This document shows, in pieces, positions 7,277 to 14,431 of a DNA stretch of 14,431 bases. The notes under the pieces are model-generated. The model searched no databases. It had not been told where the DNA came from and saw only the letters and a program-made list of their open reading frames with translations. The DNA comes from a bacterium (GTDB lineage Bacteria > Hydrogenedentota > Hydrogenedentia > Hydrogenedentiales > SLHB01): NCBI GenBank assembly GCA_024231375.1, contig JAAEQP010000969.1, positions 1 through 14,431 on the forward strand, in the 5' to 3' direction. A program made the position numbers and the translations under genes. Position 1 is the first letter of the stretch, and each line of letters begins with the position of its first letter.

Positions 7277-8447
7277 AGACGTTCATGCGACCTACGTGAA
7301 TCGCGTAGCCGACGCGTTGAAGCAGACGGGCCACCCTCGGCGCAATGAAGTGTTGGACGATCTTCGGACCCATCTGGAGGAAATGTCCGCGCGGTCCGGC
7401 GAGGCGGCGGACATCGCAGAGTTGGTGGAGTCTCTCGGTTCGCCCGAAGAATACGCGGAATCCCTTGCCCCGGCCACAGGGCCCCGTCCCGCGCCGTGGC
7501 TGGGTCGGCGGCGTGCGATGCGCTGGGCGTTGATCACGGGAGTGGTTGTCCTGTGCGGCGTCGTGGTGGCCTTCGCCCTTCTCCCTGACCGGTACACGCT
7601 GTGGGCGCACATCAAGGAAGCCCGCGACGCGAACTTTGTGGCCTCTCCGTTCTTCGATCTGAACGCCGCCAAGGCCCTCACCGCAGGCATGAAGGCCCAC
7701 GAGATCCGGGATGCCATCGGCTATCCCTGGACCCGGTATCCCGGCATGCCCGAGGACATGCGGCAGGCGGGGATTGAGCGCCTCGCCATGCACGACCACA
7801 CCGCGACCCAGGACGAGATCGTGTGGGAATACACCAAGTCCTACGACTCGTCTGCGCCCTTCTTCACCGTCTGCAACGTCGTCACGAACCGGGACCTCGA
7901 GTTGCTTCGGGTCGACACCTTCACTTGGGATGTGCCCCTCGACCGGCGCGAGCACTTCGTCAAGCGGCCGCGGAGTGAACACGTCAACAAGGCGTTCCTG
8001 AGGGCGGAGAACAGCGAAGAGCTTCTACTCACGCCGGACGATCCGAACCTCTACGTAGTGGGCCATTTCAGGTACGACGGCAAGGATATCGACAAGGACT
8101 TGGCCCGTGTCCGCGAGTGGGTCACTCGTTCGTGGAAAGATGTCCCCATGGACCGCGTCCGGTTTCTCTACATCGCCGGTCCGGCGGATGATGACCGGGA
8201 GGCGTTCGAGGAGTCGCTCAAGGCGTTGCCGCCGGGAACTCCCGTCTACCGCTCATGGTCGGGTCTCGGAAGCATGAACACCTACGGCGTCATGCCAGGA
8301 GAACCTGGCGAGATTGTCCTGTACAAGGCCGGAACCGTCTACGAGTATCCTCCGACGAAGAGTTGGAAGAGATCCGAACTCCTCAAGCAGGCTACCCGGG
8401 ACGATCAGAACTGGTTGGTCCACCGCCTGCTGTCCGAGGGCGATTGA
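7269..8447 (+). CDS. PadR-partner HAAS-type (DUF1700-like) membrane protein with unknown C-terminal domain
   Basis: 392 residues. The start codon overlaps the end of the PadR gene by 8 bases, implying translational coupling. Residues 1-68 are a cytosolic helical HAAS/DUF1700-like domain (NRVADALKQTGHPRRNEVLD, then LVESLGSPEEYAESL), the usual partner of PadR regulators. One membrane segment follows at about 83-105. The remaining 285 or so residues are predicted outside the cytoplasm and match no family I recognise. This part mixes beta-type strands, an acidic centre (PADDDREAFEESL) and paired aromatic patches (FFTVCNVV, YVVGHFRYDG). It may be a sensor or enzyme domain; no catalytic motif is evident. 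The gene converges on the sialidase-like gene with only 19 bases between the stops. Confidence 0.85.
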   Translation: MSRDVHATYVNRVADALKQTGHPRRNEVLDDLRTHLEEMSARSGEAADIAELVESLGSPEEYAESLAPATGPRPAPWLGRRRAMRWALITGVVVLCGVVVAFALLPDRYTLWAHIKEARDANFVASPFFDLNAAKALTAGMKAHEIRDAIGYPWTRYPGMPEDMRQAGIERLAMHDHTATQDEIVWEYTKSYDSSAPFFTVCNVVTNRDLELLRVDTFTWDVPLDRREHFVKRPRSEHVNKAFLRAENSEELLLTPDDPNLYVVGHFRYDGKDIDKDLARVREWVTRSWKDVPMDRVRFLYIAGPADDDREAFEESLKALPPGTPVYRSWSGLGSMNTYGVMPGEPGEIVLYKAGTVYEYPPTKSWKRSELLKQATRDDQNWLVHRLLSEGD

Positions 8448-8452
8448 GACTT

Positions 8453-8464
8453 GGGCGCTTGCCC
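8453..8464. terminator. Possible small hairpin between convergent genes
   Basis: GGGC at 8453-8456 and GCCC at 8461-8464 can pair around a 4-base loop in the 19-base gap between two convergent stop codons. There is no U-tract on either strand, and the stem is only four base pairs. It is recorded as a weak candidate for a shared terminator. Confidence 0.2.
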
Positions 8465-8466
8465 CT

Positions 8467-9726
8467 TCAGAACCGGATTCGCGCCAACAACAGATCGCCC
8501 AGATACTGTATCCGGTTGAAGCTGGGCAGGGCGTCGGCATAGAACCGGTCGTCGGGTTTGATGTCGGGAACCGCCGCTTCGAGCCATTCGCCCGTGACCA
8601 CCCAGGCTTCGTTCTCCGTCACGTTGACCACGTTGAAATTGCCCATGCGTGCGCCGTTCTCGGGAAACACAATCTGTTCCGTGTCGCGCACCACGCGCAA
8701 CGCCTCTGTATCCACTTCAGCGATGAACAGGGGCGCCCGATGGCGGAACACACCGTTGCCCAATTCGCTGCGGCGGTTGTAGAGCAGATAGAGCCGGTCT
8801 TTCTGGGCGAGCCAATGCTGCTGGGTGTTGTAGTTGCCAAGCGGCTCGCCGTCGTCGAACAACCATTCGCGGGGTTCGTCGTAATGCAGCCCGTCGTTGC
8901 TGACGCACACGTAGGAACGCTCGTTGTGGCGCACCGTCATGAGGAACCGGTCCTGAAATCGCACAATGGACGGTTCCGCGAGCCCGCGGTGCGTATCGAC
9001 ACGCAGCAAGTTACCCAAGGCCAGGCAATGGAGCCCGTCGTCGCGCAATTCCGCGTGCATCACGCCCGCCGCCGTGTGGGGGTCGTCCTTCGTGACACGC
9101 GTGTAGAACGGACAGAGCAGCGTGCCATCGTCGAGTTCGATATCGATCTTCGGCCAGGCGACATAGTGGAACTTGTCTAGCTCAAGTGGGAGCGCCACAG
9201 GCTTCCACGGCAGAAAATCCTGATGCTCGGGGTCCCATGCCGTGTAGGCCATGGTGTTCTTGAGCGGGCACTCGCGTTTCCAGTCGTGGCCTTCCATCTT
9301 GTAGGAGATTTCGGATCCGGCGTCCCGCATGAAGTGCGTCGCGCCCAGCAGAATCAGTTTGCCCGATGCGCGGTGGTAGCGCGGCGCGAAGAAGGGCTTC
9401 TCGAAGAAATGGTCGTCCCTGGGAATTCCGAGAAGGTTCTGGCTCTCCATCGGAGGCGTCCACCGCCCGCCCAGATCGCGCGTGTGCGTCCAGTGCTGCG
9501 GACCCGTGTCGTTGCCCGTGAGTTGCAGGACGCCGATATGCACCTCCGGCATCCCGTCCGGCGTTTCCGGCGGGACCACCGCCAACCCCGGCGAGAACCA
9601 GCATTGGTTGTGGGTGCGTCCGTTCAGAATCACCTCGACGTCGATGGACTTGATGGTTCCCATGTCTTCCTCCGCGCCAGCCGTCGCCAGCAGCAACGCC
9701 GCCAGTGCTCCCATGCATGCGGTCAT
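8467..9726 (-). CDS. Secreted sialidase-like (BNR/Asp-box type) beta-propeller protein
   Basis: 419 residues from the ATG at 9726, chosen over an upstream in-frame start at 9879. GGGAG lies 7 bases before this ATG, and the protein then begins with a Sec signal peptide (MTACMGALAALLLATAGA, cleavage near 18). The body has the repeated strand pattern of a six-bladed sialidase-superfamily propeller, with an Asp-box-like SNDGLHY at 276-282. Conserved-looking acidic positions include E251 in LAEPSIVRF and D278. R320-type and tyrosine catalytic residues cannot be assigned with confidence by eye. Members act on glycosides or are only binding propellers. The start overlaps the stop of the upstream membrane protein gene (ATGA), so the two are coupled. 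GH43-like propellers remain an alternative. Confidence 0.75.
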   Translation of the reverse strand: MTACMGALAALLLATAGAEEDMGTIKSIDVEVILNGRTHNQCWFSPGLAVVPPETPDGMPEVHIGVLQLTGNDTGPQHWTHTRDLGGRWTPPMESQNLLGIPRDDHFFEKPFFAPRYHRASGKLILLGATHFMRDAGSEISYKMEGHDWKRECPLKNTMAYTAWDPEHQDFLPWKPVALPLELDKFHYVAWPKIDIELDDGTLLCPFYTRVTKDDPHTAAGVMHAELRDDGLHCLALGNLLRVDTHRGLAEPSIVRFQDRFLMTVRHNERSYVCVSNDGLHYDEPREWLFDDGEPLGNYNTQQHWLAQKDRLYLLYNRRSELGNGVFRHRAPLFIAEVDTEALRVVRDTEQIVFPENGARMGNFNVVNVTENEAWVVTGEWLEAAVPDIKPDDRFYADALPSFNRIQYLGDLLLARIRF

Positions 9727-10364
9727 GATTCGTCTCCCTCGGTTACCGGCCTGAACTGGGCGTAGGCCTTCACGCCCGACACGATGGGCGGTATCAGCAG
9801 CACCACAATAGCCGCCGAAAACCAGCTCCAACCATGAGACAACCGGTAGAGAATGTGTCCCAGTAGGAGCAAATACCATACGGAATCAACCAAGAACAAT
9901 CCGCGATGGGGGAGAATACGCGCCAACGTACCGATACCAAGGAGACCTACCCCCAGGAGCATCCCGACCGGGTCAAGCGGGATCGCTTCAATGCCTTCCG
10001 CCGGATCGCCGCCCATGGGCAGCGCCGACACAATCCACAGAATCCCCACCGGCAACGACCAACTCATGCGCCGTTTCAACGCCGCGCGCACATGGCGTTC
10101 CCAGCCAATCCATCCGCTGATCACACGAAACTGGTCCGTCGTCAGCTTGAATCCCAGCTTCGACGGCGCCTTCAACGTCAGCAGTGGCGGCGCGAACGAA
10201 GGCGTCAACAACACCAGCTCCGAATCCGCCTGCTCCCGCGTCACGTCCAGCCCCGTACCGTCTTCGCGGGACAGGTGCAGGGCGTTTTCGCGCAACGTCA
10301 ACGTCCACGGCTGCTTGTGATAGATCTCGTCCGGCAGCTCCAACACAATGGGGTCGCGGTTCAC
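9723..10364 (-). CDS. Membrane protein with soluble N-terminal domain, unknown function
   Basis: 213 residues from a GTG start at 10364. The start is well supported by GGGAGGAG six bases upstream. Residues 1-95 are a soluble, beta-rich domain without a signal peptide, resembling a PH-like or regulatory module. Four hydrophobic segments follow at about 102-118, 132-150, 155-173 and 179-198. No family is recognised. The last codons overlap the start of the secreted sialidase-like gene by four bases (ATGA), so both are made from one message. A TATACT hexamer lies on the complement of 10393-10398, about 29 bases before the start, but without a convincing -35. The role may be support for, or regulation of, the secreted protein; that is inference from coupling only. 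Confidence 0.75.
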   Translation of the reverse strand: MNRDPIVLELPDEIYHKQPWTLTLRENALHLSREDGTGLDVTREQADSELVLLTPSFAPPLLTLKAPSKLGFKLTTDQFRVISGWIGWERHVRAALKRRMSWSLPVGILWIVSALPMGGDPAEGIEAIPLDPVGMLLGVGLLGIGTLARILPHRGLFLVDSVWYLLLLGHILYRLSHGWSWFSAAIVVLLIPPIVSGVKAYAQFRPVTEGDES

Positions 10365-10522
10365 GGCTTTCTCCTCCCGGTTCTTCCGGCAGAGTATAGC
10401 CTATCCGGGAGGGCGGTCCCACGCCGCGTTGCCGCGCGCCGCGTCGGCATGGCACCATCCGCCGGTCGCCAACTGGACGCAACCGCGGCGGTTCTGGCAT
10501 CCTGTCGCTCTGAGCGAAAATG

Positions 10523-10569
10523 GGGACTGTACCAAGCGAGTGAGTCTTCGAAGGAGACGGGACTGTCCC
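10523..10569. repeat. Interspersed GGGACTGT repeat, copy B
   Basis: This is a second copy of the unit at 6754-6793, in the same orientation. It opens with GGGACTGTACCAAGCGAG at 10523-10540 and closes with GAGACGGGACTGTCCC ending at 10569. The middle differs and is seven bases longer (TGAGTCTTCGAAG). Both copies are followed by a TTTTC(C)GCGG stretch. It ends 22 bases before the start codon of the Tat-exported hydrolase, so it would lie in that gene's leader. Confidence 0.75.
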
Positions 10570-10591
10570 TCTTTTCGCGGGGGTATCGGGA

Positions 10592-11755
10592 ATGGACTCA
10601 TCAACGAAGGCCAGTCTGCCATCTCGGACGTCGCGACGGGTGTTTCTGGGCACGTGCGCGAGTGCCGCGATGGCCGGGGCGTCCGCACGCGCGATCGGGC
10701 AAACCGCAACCGCGGCGGAATCCAACCCGATGACGCGGAAGCGGGACGACATTCGCGCGAAATGGCTGGATTTGCTGGGGGAATTCCCCGAATCCGTTCC
10801 GCCACTGCAACCCGAGGTGCGCAGGGTCGAACCCATCGGCGGAATCGAATGCCACTACGTGACCTACCAGACGGAGCCCGGCGAACGGGTGCCGGGCTAC
10901 CTGTTGGTCCCTGAATCCGCGAAAGCGGGCGCCGCGCCCGCCATGTTCTGCATCCACCCGACGACCCACGGGTCCGGCAAGTGCCGCGCCGTGGGACTGT
11001 GCGGCCGCAAGCCGACTGACCCGCCGGAACCTCCGGCCACCAGTTGCGCCTATGCGTTGGAGCTGGCCCGGTGGGGGTATGTCACCTTCACCATTGACCT
11101 GATGTGCGACGGTGAGCGCATCCCGGAGGGATATCCCCACTACGACACGCGCGCGTTCTATGCCAAACACCCGGAATGGTCCGCGGTGGGCAAGAACCTG
11201 TGGGACACCATGCGCGGGATCGATTTCCTGCAGACGCTGGACTTCGTCGACCCGGACCGCATTGGGTGCGTGGGACATTCATTGGGTGGTCACAGTACGC
11301 TGTTCGCGGCGGCTTTCGACGAGCGCATCGCGTGTGCCGTCTCGTGCGGCGGCATGCTGTCGTGGGTCCGCGGCGAGGACCACTGGTCGCGACCCATGGG
11401 CGACAACGGCCCTATCGAATCGTACGTCTACATCCGCCGGTTCCGTCCCTACGTTGATGACCCGGCAAAGCCGGTTCCCGTCGATTTCGAGGATCTCATG
11501 ATGCTGGCCGCGCCGCGCCCATTGCTAATCACGTGTACCGAAGACGAAGCAGCCCGCGATTCCATTGTGGCGAAGACCGCCGCGGCCCGCGCCCATCTCC
11601 GGGAACTTGGCGCGGGCGACCGATTGGCCCTGTTCACGTTTCCCGGTAACCACAACTACCCGCCCGACGCGAAACGTCTGAGTTTCGCGTGGCTGGATCG
11701 CTGGCTGGGGCACACGCCCGCGATTCCCACGATCTGGCCGGGCGTGGCCATCTAG
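10592..11755 (+). CDS. Tat-exported alpha/beta hydrolase (acetyl xylan esterase/dienelactone hydrolase-like)
   Basis: 387 residues. The N-terminus carries a twin-arginine signal (TSRRVFLG at 13-20, hydrophobic stretch to about residue 38), so it is exported folded. The catalytic domain runs from about residue 52. It has IHPTTHGSGK at 121-130 as the oxyanion-side loop, the nucleophile elbow GHSLGGHS with S230, a likely acid at E317 or D318 in CTEDEA, and H354 in FPGNHNYPP as the catalytic histidine. The family hydrolyses ester bonds, often acetyl or other acyl groups on sugars; the substrate here is unknown. The start is an ATG with GGGGG about 8 bases upstream. It is closely similar to the hydrolase at 12873-13952, a nearby duplication, but only this copy has the export signal. 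A GGGACTGT repeat lies in its leader. Confidence 0.9.
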   Translation: MDSSTKASLPSRTSRRVFLGTCASAAMAGASARAIGQTATAAESNPMTRKRDDIRAKWLDLLGEFPESVPPLQPEVRRVEPIGGIECHYVTYQTEPGERVPGYLLVPESAKAGAAPAMFCIHPTTHGSGKCRAVGLCGRKPTDPPEPPATSCAYALELARWGYVTFTIDLMCDGERIPEGYPHYDTRAFYAKHPEWSAVGKNLWDTMRGIDFLQTLDFVDPDRIGCVGHSLGGHSTLFAAAFDERIACAVSCGGMLSWVRGEDHWSRPMGDNGPIESYVYIRRFRPYVDDPAKPVPVDFEDLMMLAAPRPLLITCTEDEAARDSIVAKTAAARAHLRELGAGDRLALFTFPGNHNYPPDAKRLSFAWLDRWLGHTPAIPTIWPGVAI

Positions 11756-11849
11756 AGGAAGGCGGCACTCTCGTCACGAGTTGCGGCCATCCGGCCCGTA
11801 TGACAACACCCCAATGGGATGGCCAATGTGCCGTGGGAGCGCCCCTCTC

Positions 11850-12713
11850 TCAAACCTGAGACATATTCGGGAGTCCCCTGGAGTATTCCTCCGCGAAGAG
11901 GGTGAACATGCGAGCGGCTTCCTTGTCGGCCACTAGGTTCACCATCTTCGTCATGCTCGCCAGGCCCCAGGTTGCACCGTGCTCGTGCCTGACTTGGTGG
12001 TCGTGAAGGATGATGCCGCAGACATCGCTTTCTTCGATGGCTTTCTTCAGATCGTCGATACAACCGTCTAAGAACCGGTCCATAGCCTCGCCGTAGAGCC
12101 GTCCAAACTCCTCATCCGGTATTGCCAACGCGATTCGTGAATTGTCTCTGTTGAGTGCAACGCAAGCGTCTAGCACAATGACTCCTGGCGAACCTGAGGA
12201 TGTAATCTGGTGAGCGGCCTTGCGGACTCGTTTCGCGAGTTGCTTAATGCTCTTCAGACGTTTAGCAGCGATCACTACCCTTTTCCCCGCAGTGTGGCAT
12301 ATGACGTCGGGCTCCTCGAAACAGACAGGCTCAAGGGATGCCGCGCAGCAGACACCAGCGACGAAGAGCTCAAGCTGAGCATCGCGTCCGTTGGAGTTGC
12401 GCGTATCATCCTGCGGTAGGACGGGGTCGTTGACCATCCTGGCCAGAACCTTCCGCATGCCAGGCAGTCCGGGCACCAGGGGCAGATGGTCCAGGGCGAA
12501 AGAGACAATGCGGAGGTCTCGAACCGACTCACACGCCCACTCGAAGCGAGGGTCATCGCGCCCAATTGTACCTGCCGCGTTCGCGAGGACGGAGTACATC
12601 TGCGCAAAGCGCGATTCAGTCGGGACATCGACCCCATACTCTCCGAGCCGCCGCAAGACGAACGCAGCCTGCTCAGTGTATGTGCGCTGGACTTGCTGGT
12701 TACTGTACATCAT
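11850..12713 (-). CDS. PD-(D/E)XK nuclease-fold-like protein with degenerate AxK motif
   Basis: 287 residues from the ATG at 12713 (MMYSNQQV). This start has a textbook Shine-Dalgarno AGGAGAG on the complement of 12720-12726, 6 to 7 bases upstream. A frame-open start at 12860 adds 49 unlikely residues and lacks a site. Residues 1-100 are helical. The region 111-180 looks like a PD-(D/E)XK core: D111 and E115 in a helix, PD at 135-136, the beta-hairpin GKRVVIAAKRLKS with K151, then the helix KRVRKAAHQI. The third motif is A149-x-K151, so the usual acidic residue is replaced by alanine. That predicts weak or altered catalysis unless another acid substitutes. The rest, with HDHQVRHEHG at 237-246, is unassigned. 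It lies on the opposite strand between two paralogous hydrolases. The fold call is pattern-based. Confidence 0.7.
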   Translation of the reverse strand: MMYSNQQVQRTYTEQAAFVLRRLGEYGVDVPTESRFAQMYSVLANAAGTIGRDDPRFEWACESVRDLRIVSFALDHLPLVPGLPGMRKVLARMVNDPVLPQDDTRNSNGRDAQLELFVAGVCCAASLEPVCFEEPDVICHTAGKRVVIAAKRLKSIKQLAKRVRKAAHQITSSGSPGVIVLDACVALNRDNSRIALAIPDEEFGRLYGEAMDRFLDGCIDDLKKAIEESDVCGIILHDHQVRHEHGATWGLASMTKMVNLVADKEAARMFTLFAEEYSRGLPNMSQV

Positions 12714-12816
12714 CAGGGTCTCTCCTACTTCGTCTCCAATGACCGCGCGCTCAGCCACCCACTGCCGACACAGCGGCTCCCTCCCGTCAACGACTCTCTG
12801 GACCTCTTGAACCGGC

Positions 12817-12833
12817 TGTGGCATGATGCCACA
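12817..12833. promoter_or_regulatory. Perfect 17-bp palindrome, candidate operator
   Basis: TGTGGCAT, a central G, and ATGCCACA form a perfect 8-base inverted repeat. It lies between two divergent genes, 40 bases before the hydrolase start at 12873 and about 104 bases before the nuclease-fold start at 12713. GATAAT at 12843-12848 is a plausible -10 for the hydrolase, whose -35 region would then fall on the palindrome. A dimeric repressor site or a small hairpin are both possible. There is no regulator gene beside it. Confidence 0.6.
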
Positions 12834-12872
12834 TTCACCCTTGATAATAGTGCAAGCCAAGTGGAGTCACAA

Positions 12873-13952
12873 ATGGCGAGGGAGCATACGACCGAAGACT
12901 GGCGCGCCAAATGGATCGACATGCTAGGGCCGTTTCCCGAAACGGTTCCGGCGCTGGACGTCCGAATGCGGCGCGTCGAAGATTACACTGATCGCGCGCC
13001 GGACAGCGCGGACATCGAATGCTATCACGTGTCGTTTCAGGTGGGGACGGCCGAGGGCCCGAACGCGGGCTTGCTCAACCGCGTAACCGCGTATCTGCTG
13101 GTGCCGGAAGCGGCGCGCGCAGCGGCACCGGCGCCCGCGGTCCTGTGCATTCATTCGACGACCCAAGGTTCGGGCAAGAGCCGAATCGCTGGCCTGTGCG
13201 GCGTGAAGCCCGGCGACCCGCCCGACACGCCACCGACCAGCCGCGCCTATGGTCTGGAACTCGCGCGGTGGGGTTACGTGACGCTGTCCATCGACCTGAT
13301 ATGCGACGGCGAACGCATCGCCGAAGGCGGTCATCAGCACGACACCAGTTGGTTCTACACACAACATCCGAAATGGTCGGCCGTAGGCAAGAACCTGTGG
13401 GACAGCATGCGCGCCGTGGATTTTCTCCACACCCTCGATTTCGTGGACCCGCACCGCATCGGGTGTGTAGGCCATTCGTTGGGCGGTCACAGCACGCTAT
13501 TCGCAACGGCCTTCGACGACCGCATCGCGTGTGGCGTGACCAACTGCGGCGTGCTGTCGTGGGACCGGTCGCGCGATCACTGGTCGCGACCCGCCAACCG
13601 TAAGGACGGGGTCAGCGGCTATGTTTACATTCCGCGGTTCCGGCCGTACATTGAGGACCAGTCGCTGGCGGCGCCCATCGATTTCGAGCATCTGATGATG
13701 ATGGCGGCGCCGCGTCCGCTGCTGGTGCAATGCAGCGAAGGTGAGGCGGAGCGCGACGACACGTGCGCGAAGACGTCGCTGGCCGGCGCCGTCTATCGAG
13801 CGCAGAACGCTGGTGACCGACTGGGGTTGTTTACGTTCCCCGGCAAACACAACTATCCGCCGGTCGCGAAACGATACAGTTTCGCCTGGCTTGACCGTTG
13901 GCTGAGACACACACCCGCCGTTCCGACCATCTGGCCGGAAGCGGCGGTCTAG
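12873..13952 (+). CDS. Cytoplasmic alpha/beta hydrolase, paralogue of the Tat-exported one
   Basis: 359 residues from the ATG at 12873, with GGAG at 12863-12866 six bases upstream. A longer open frame back to 12486 lies antisense to the nuclease-fold gene and is rejected. The protein begins directly with the catalytic domain (RAKWIDMLGPFPETVP at 11-26) and has no signal peptide. It shares nearly every motif with the exported copy: IHSTTQGSGK at 93-102, GHSLGGHS with nucleophile S202, and FPGKHNYPP with H326. The acid is probably E289 or E291 in CSEGEAER. A short insertion near 37-45 and around 56-68 distinguishes it. It likely cleaves the same kind of ester inside the cell that the exported copy meets outside, by inference. 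The SGNH esterase gene follows after 30 bases, suggesting an operon. Confidence 0.9.
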   Translation: MAREHTTEDWRAKWIDMLGPFPETVPALDVRMRRVEDYTDRAPDSADIECYHVSFQVGTAEGPNAGLLNRVTAYLLVPEAARAAAPAPAVLCIHSTTQGSGKSRIAGLCGVKPGDPPDTPPTSRAYGLELARWGYVTLSIDLICDGERIAEGGHQHDTSWFYTQHPKWSAVGKNLWDSMRAVDFLHTLDFVDPHRIGCVGHSLGGHSTLFATAFDDRIACGVTNCGVLSWDRSRDHWSRPANRKDGVSGYVYIPRFRPYIEDQSLAAPIDFEHLMMMAAPRPLLVQCSEGEAERDDTCAKTSLAGAVYRAQNAGDRLGLFTFPGKHNYPPVAKRYSFAWLDRWLRHTPAVPTIWPEAAV

Positions 13953-13982
13953 GTTACTGCAACTCTTACGTGGGAGACAGGC

Positions 13983-14431
13983 ATGTTTTCGAATCACCTG
14001 ATCGTTGGTTTCCTTGGGATACTTGCCCTGTGCGCGGCGATCCTCACCGGTAAGGCGTACGCAGCAGAGGAGGCGCCAAGCATCGTCTGGCACGATGCCG
14101 TCGACATCGGCATTGAAGGCATCGGGTGGACTGACACGAAGACGCCCTACGACCGGCTGTCCGGACGTGCCGAAGGCGTCGTGACCGGCGCGGTGTGGGG
14201 CTTGAGCCTGAACTCGGCGGGCCTCTGCGTGCGGTTCACCACGGATGCGTCGTCAGTGCGCGCGCGGTGGACGCTACGCCAATCCGGTCTCAGTATGGAC
14301 CACATGCCGTCCACCGGCGACAGCGGCATCGACCTGTATGCCAAGGTTGACGGGGTGTGGCTGTATGCGGGCACGGCGCGTATCAAGGGTGGCACACGCG
14401 ACCAGGAATACACGCTCGCCAGCGGGATCCC
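13983..14431 (+). CDS. Secreted SGNH-hydrolase-type esterase, N-terminal part (truncated by window end)
   Basis: The reading frame is open from the ATG at 13983 to the window edge (about 149 residues), so the gene is incomplete. GGGAG at 13972-13976 lies six bases upstream. A Sec signal peptide is clear (hydrophobic stretch at residues 6-22, cleavage near AYA-AEE at about 28). The visible part is the beta-rich N-terminal domain that precedes the catalytic SGNH module. It contains GIDLYAK, the GxDLY motif that names the domain, here from about residue 113. The catalytic serine block lies beyond the window. It follows the cytoplasmic hydrolase by 30 bases and probably shares its transcript. Relatives are esterases acting on acylated carbohydrates; activity here is inferred from the domain only. 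Confidence 0.85.
   Translation, partial: MFSNHLIVGFLGILALCAAILTGKAYAAEEAPSIVWHDAVDIGIEGIGWTDTKTPYDRLSGRAEGVVTGAVWGLSLNSAGLCVRFTTDASSVRARWTLRQSGLSMDHMPSTGDSGIDLYAKVDGVWLYAGTARIKGGTRDQEYTLASGI

Noticed and set aside
11769..11779. CTCGT-C-ACGAG hairpin after the Tat-exported hydrolase as terminator
   Set aside because: Five-base arms with a one-base loop cannot fold well, and there is no U-tract.
12714..12860. N-terminal extension of the nuclease-fold protein to 12860
   Set aside because: The ATG at 12713 has a strong Shine-Dalgarno, and the extension would run across the palindrome and candidate promoter of the divergent gene.
12486..12872. In-frame extension of the second hydrolase upstream of 12873
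   Set aside because: It is antisense to the nuclease-fold gene and the divergent promoter, its sequence does not match the paralogue, and 12873 has its own ribosome-binding site.

Overview
The window is a high-GC stretch of bacterial chromosome with small, mostly uncharacterised membrane proteins, several secreted carbohydrate-active-type hydrolases, a large hybrid sensor kinase, and a PadR/HAAS regulatory pair. Sec and Tat signal peptides, sialidase-like and glycosidase-like secreted proteins, duplicated alpha/beta hydrolases and short GGGACTGT-type intergenic repeats are typical of Hydrogenedentota, Planctomycetota or related lineages. No rRNA or marker gene is present, so this placement is inference. 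No tRNA, CRISPR array, prophage or insertion sequence was seen.

Layout. Positions 1-301 are AT-richer and hold no gene I can support. A secreted glycosidase-like protein (302-1867, +) is followed by a small four-helix membrane protein (1926-2495, +). The end of that gene overlaps a convergent gene for a 7TM-PAS-PAS hybrid histidine kinase/response regulator (2461-5010, -). Divergent from the kinase are a SprT-like metallopeptidase (5238-6098, +) and a small membrane-anchored protein (6139-6663, +). After a 250-bp intergenic stretch with a short repeat and a good sigma70-like promoter comes a PadR repressor (6914-7276, +). It overlaps a HAAS-type membrane protein with an unrecognised C-terminal domain (7269-8447, +). 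On the minus strand a membrane protein (9723-10364) and a secreted sialidase-like beta-propeller (8467-9726) are coupled by an ATGA overlap.

The right third holds a Tat-exported alpha/beta hydrolase (10592-11755, +). Next is a minus-strand PD-(D/E)XK-like nuclease-fold protein (11850-12713) with a degenerate catalytic motif. It is followed by a second, leaderless paralogue of the hydrolase (12873-13952, +) and the start of a secreted SGNH-type esterase with a GxDLY domain (13983 to the window end, +).

Working together: the two hydrolases and the SGNH esterase look like a polysaccharide or acyl-ester processing group, with one paralogue exported and one kept inside. The PadR-HAAS pair is a self-contained regulatory module whose promoter carries a tandem repeat suited to autoregulation. 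A perfect 17-bp palindrome lies between the nuclease-fold gene and the second hydrolase and is the cleanest candidate operator in the window. I see no defence or mobile system. The least explained items are the AxK-type nuclease-fold gene between the two paralogues, the palindrome beside it, and the HAAS protein's C-terminal domain.
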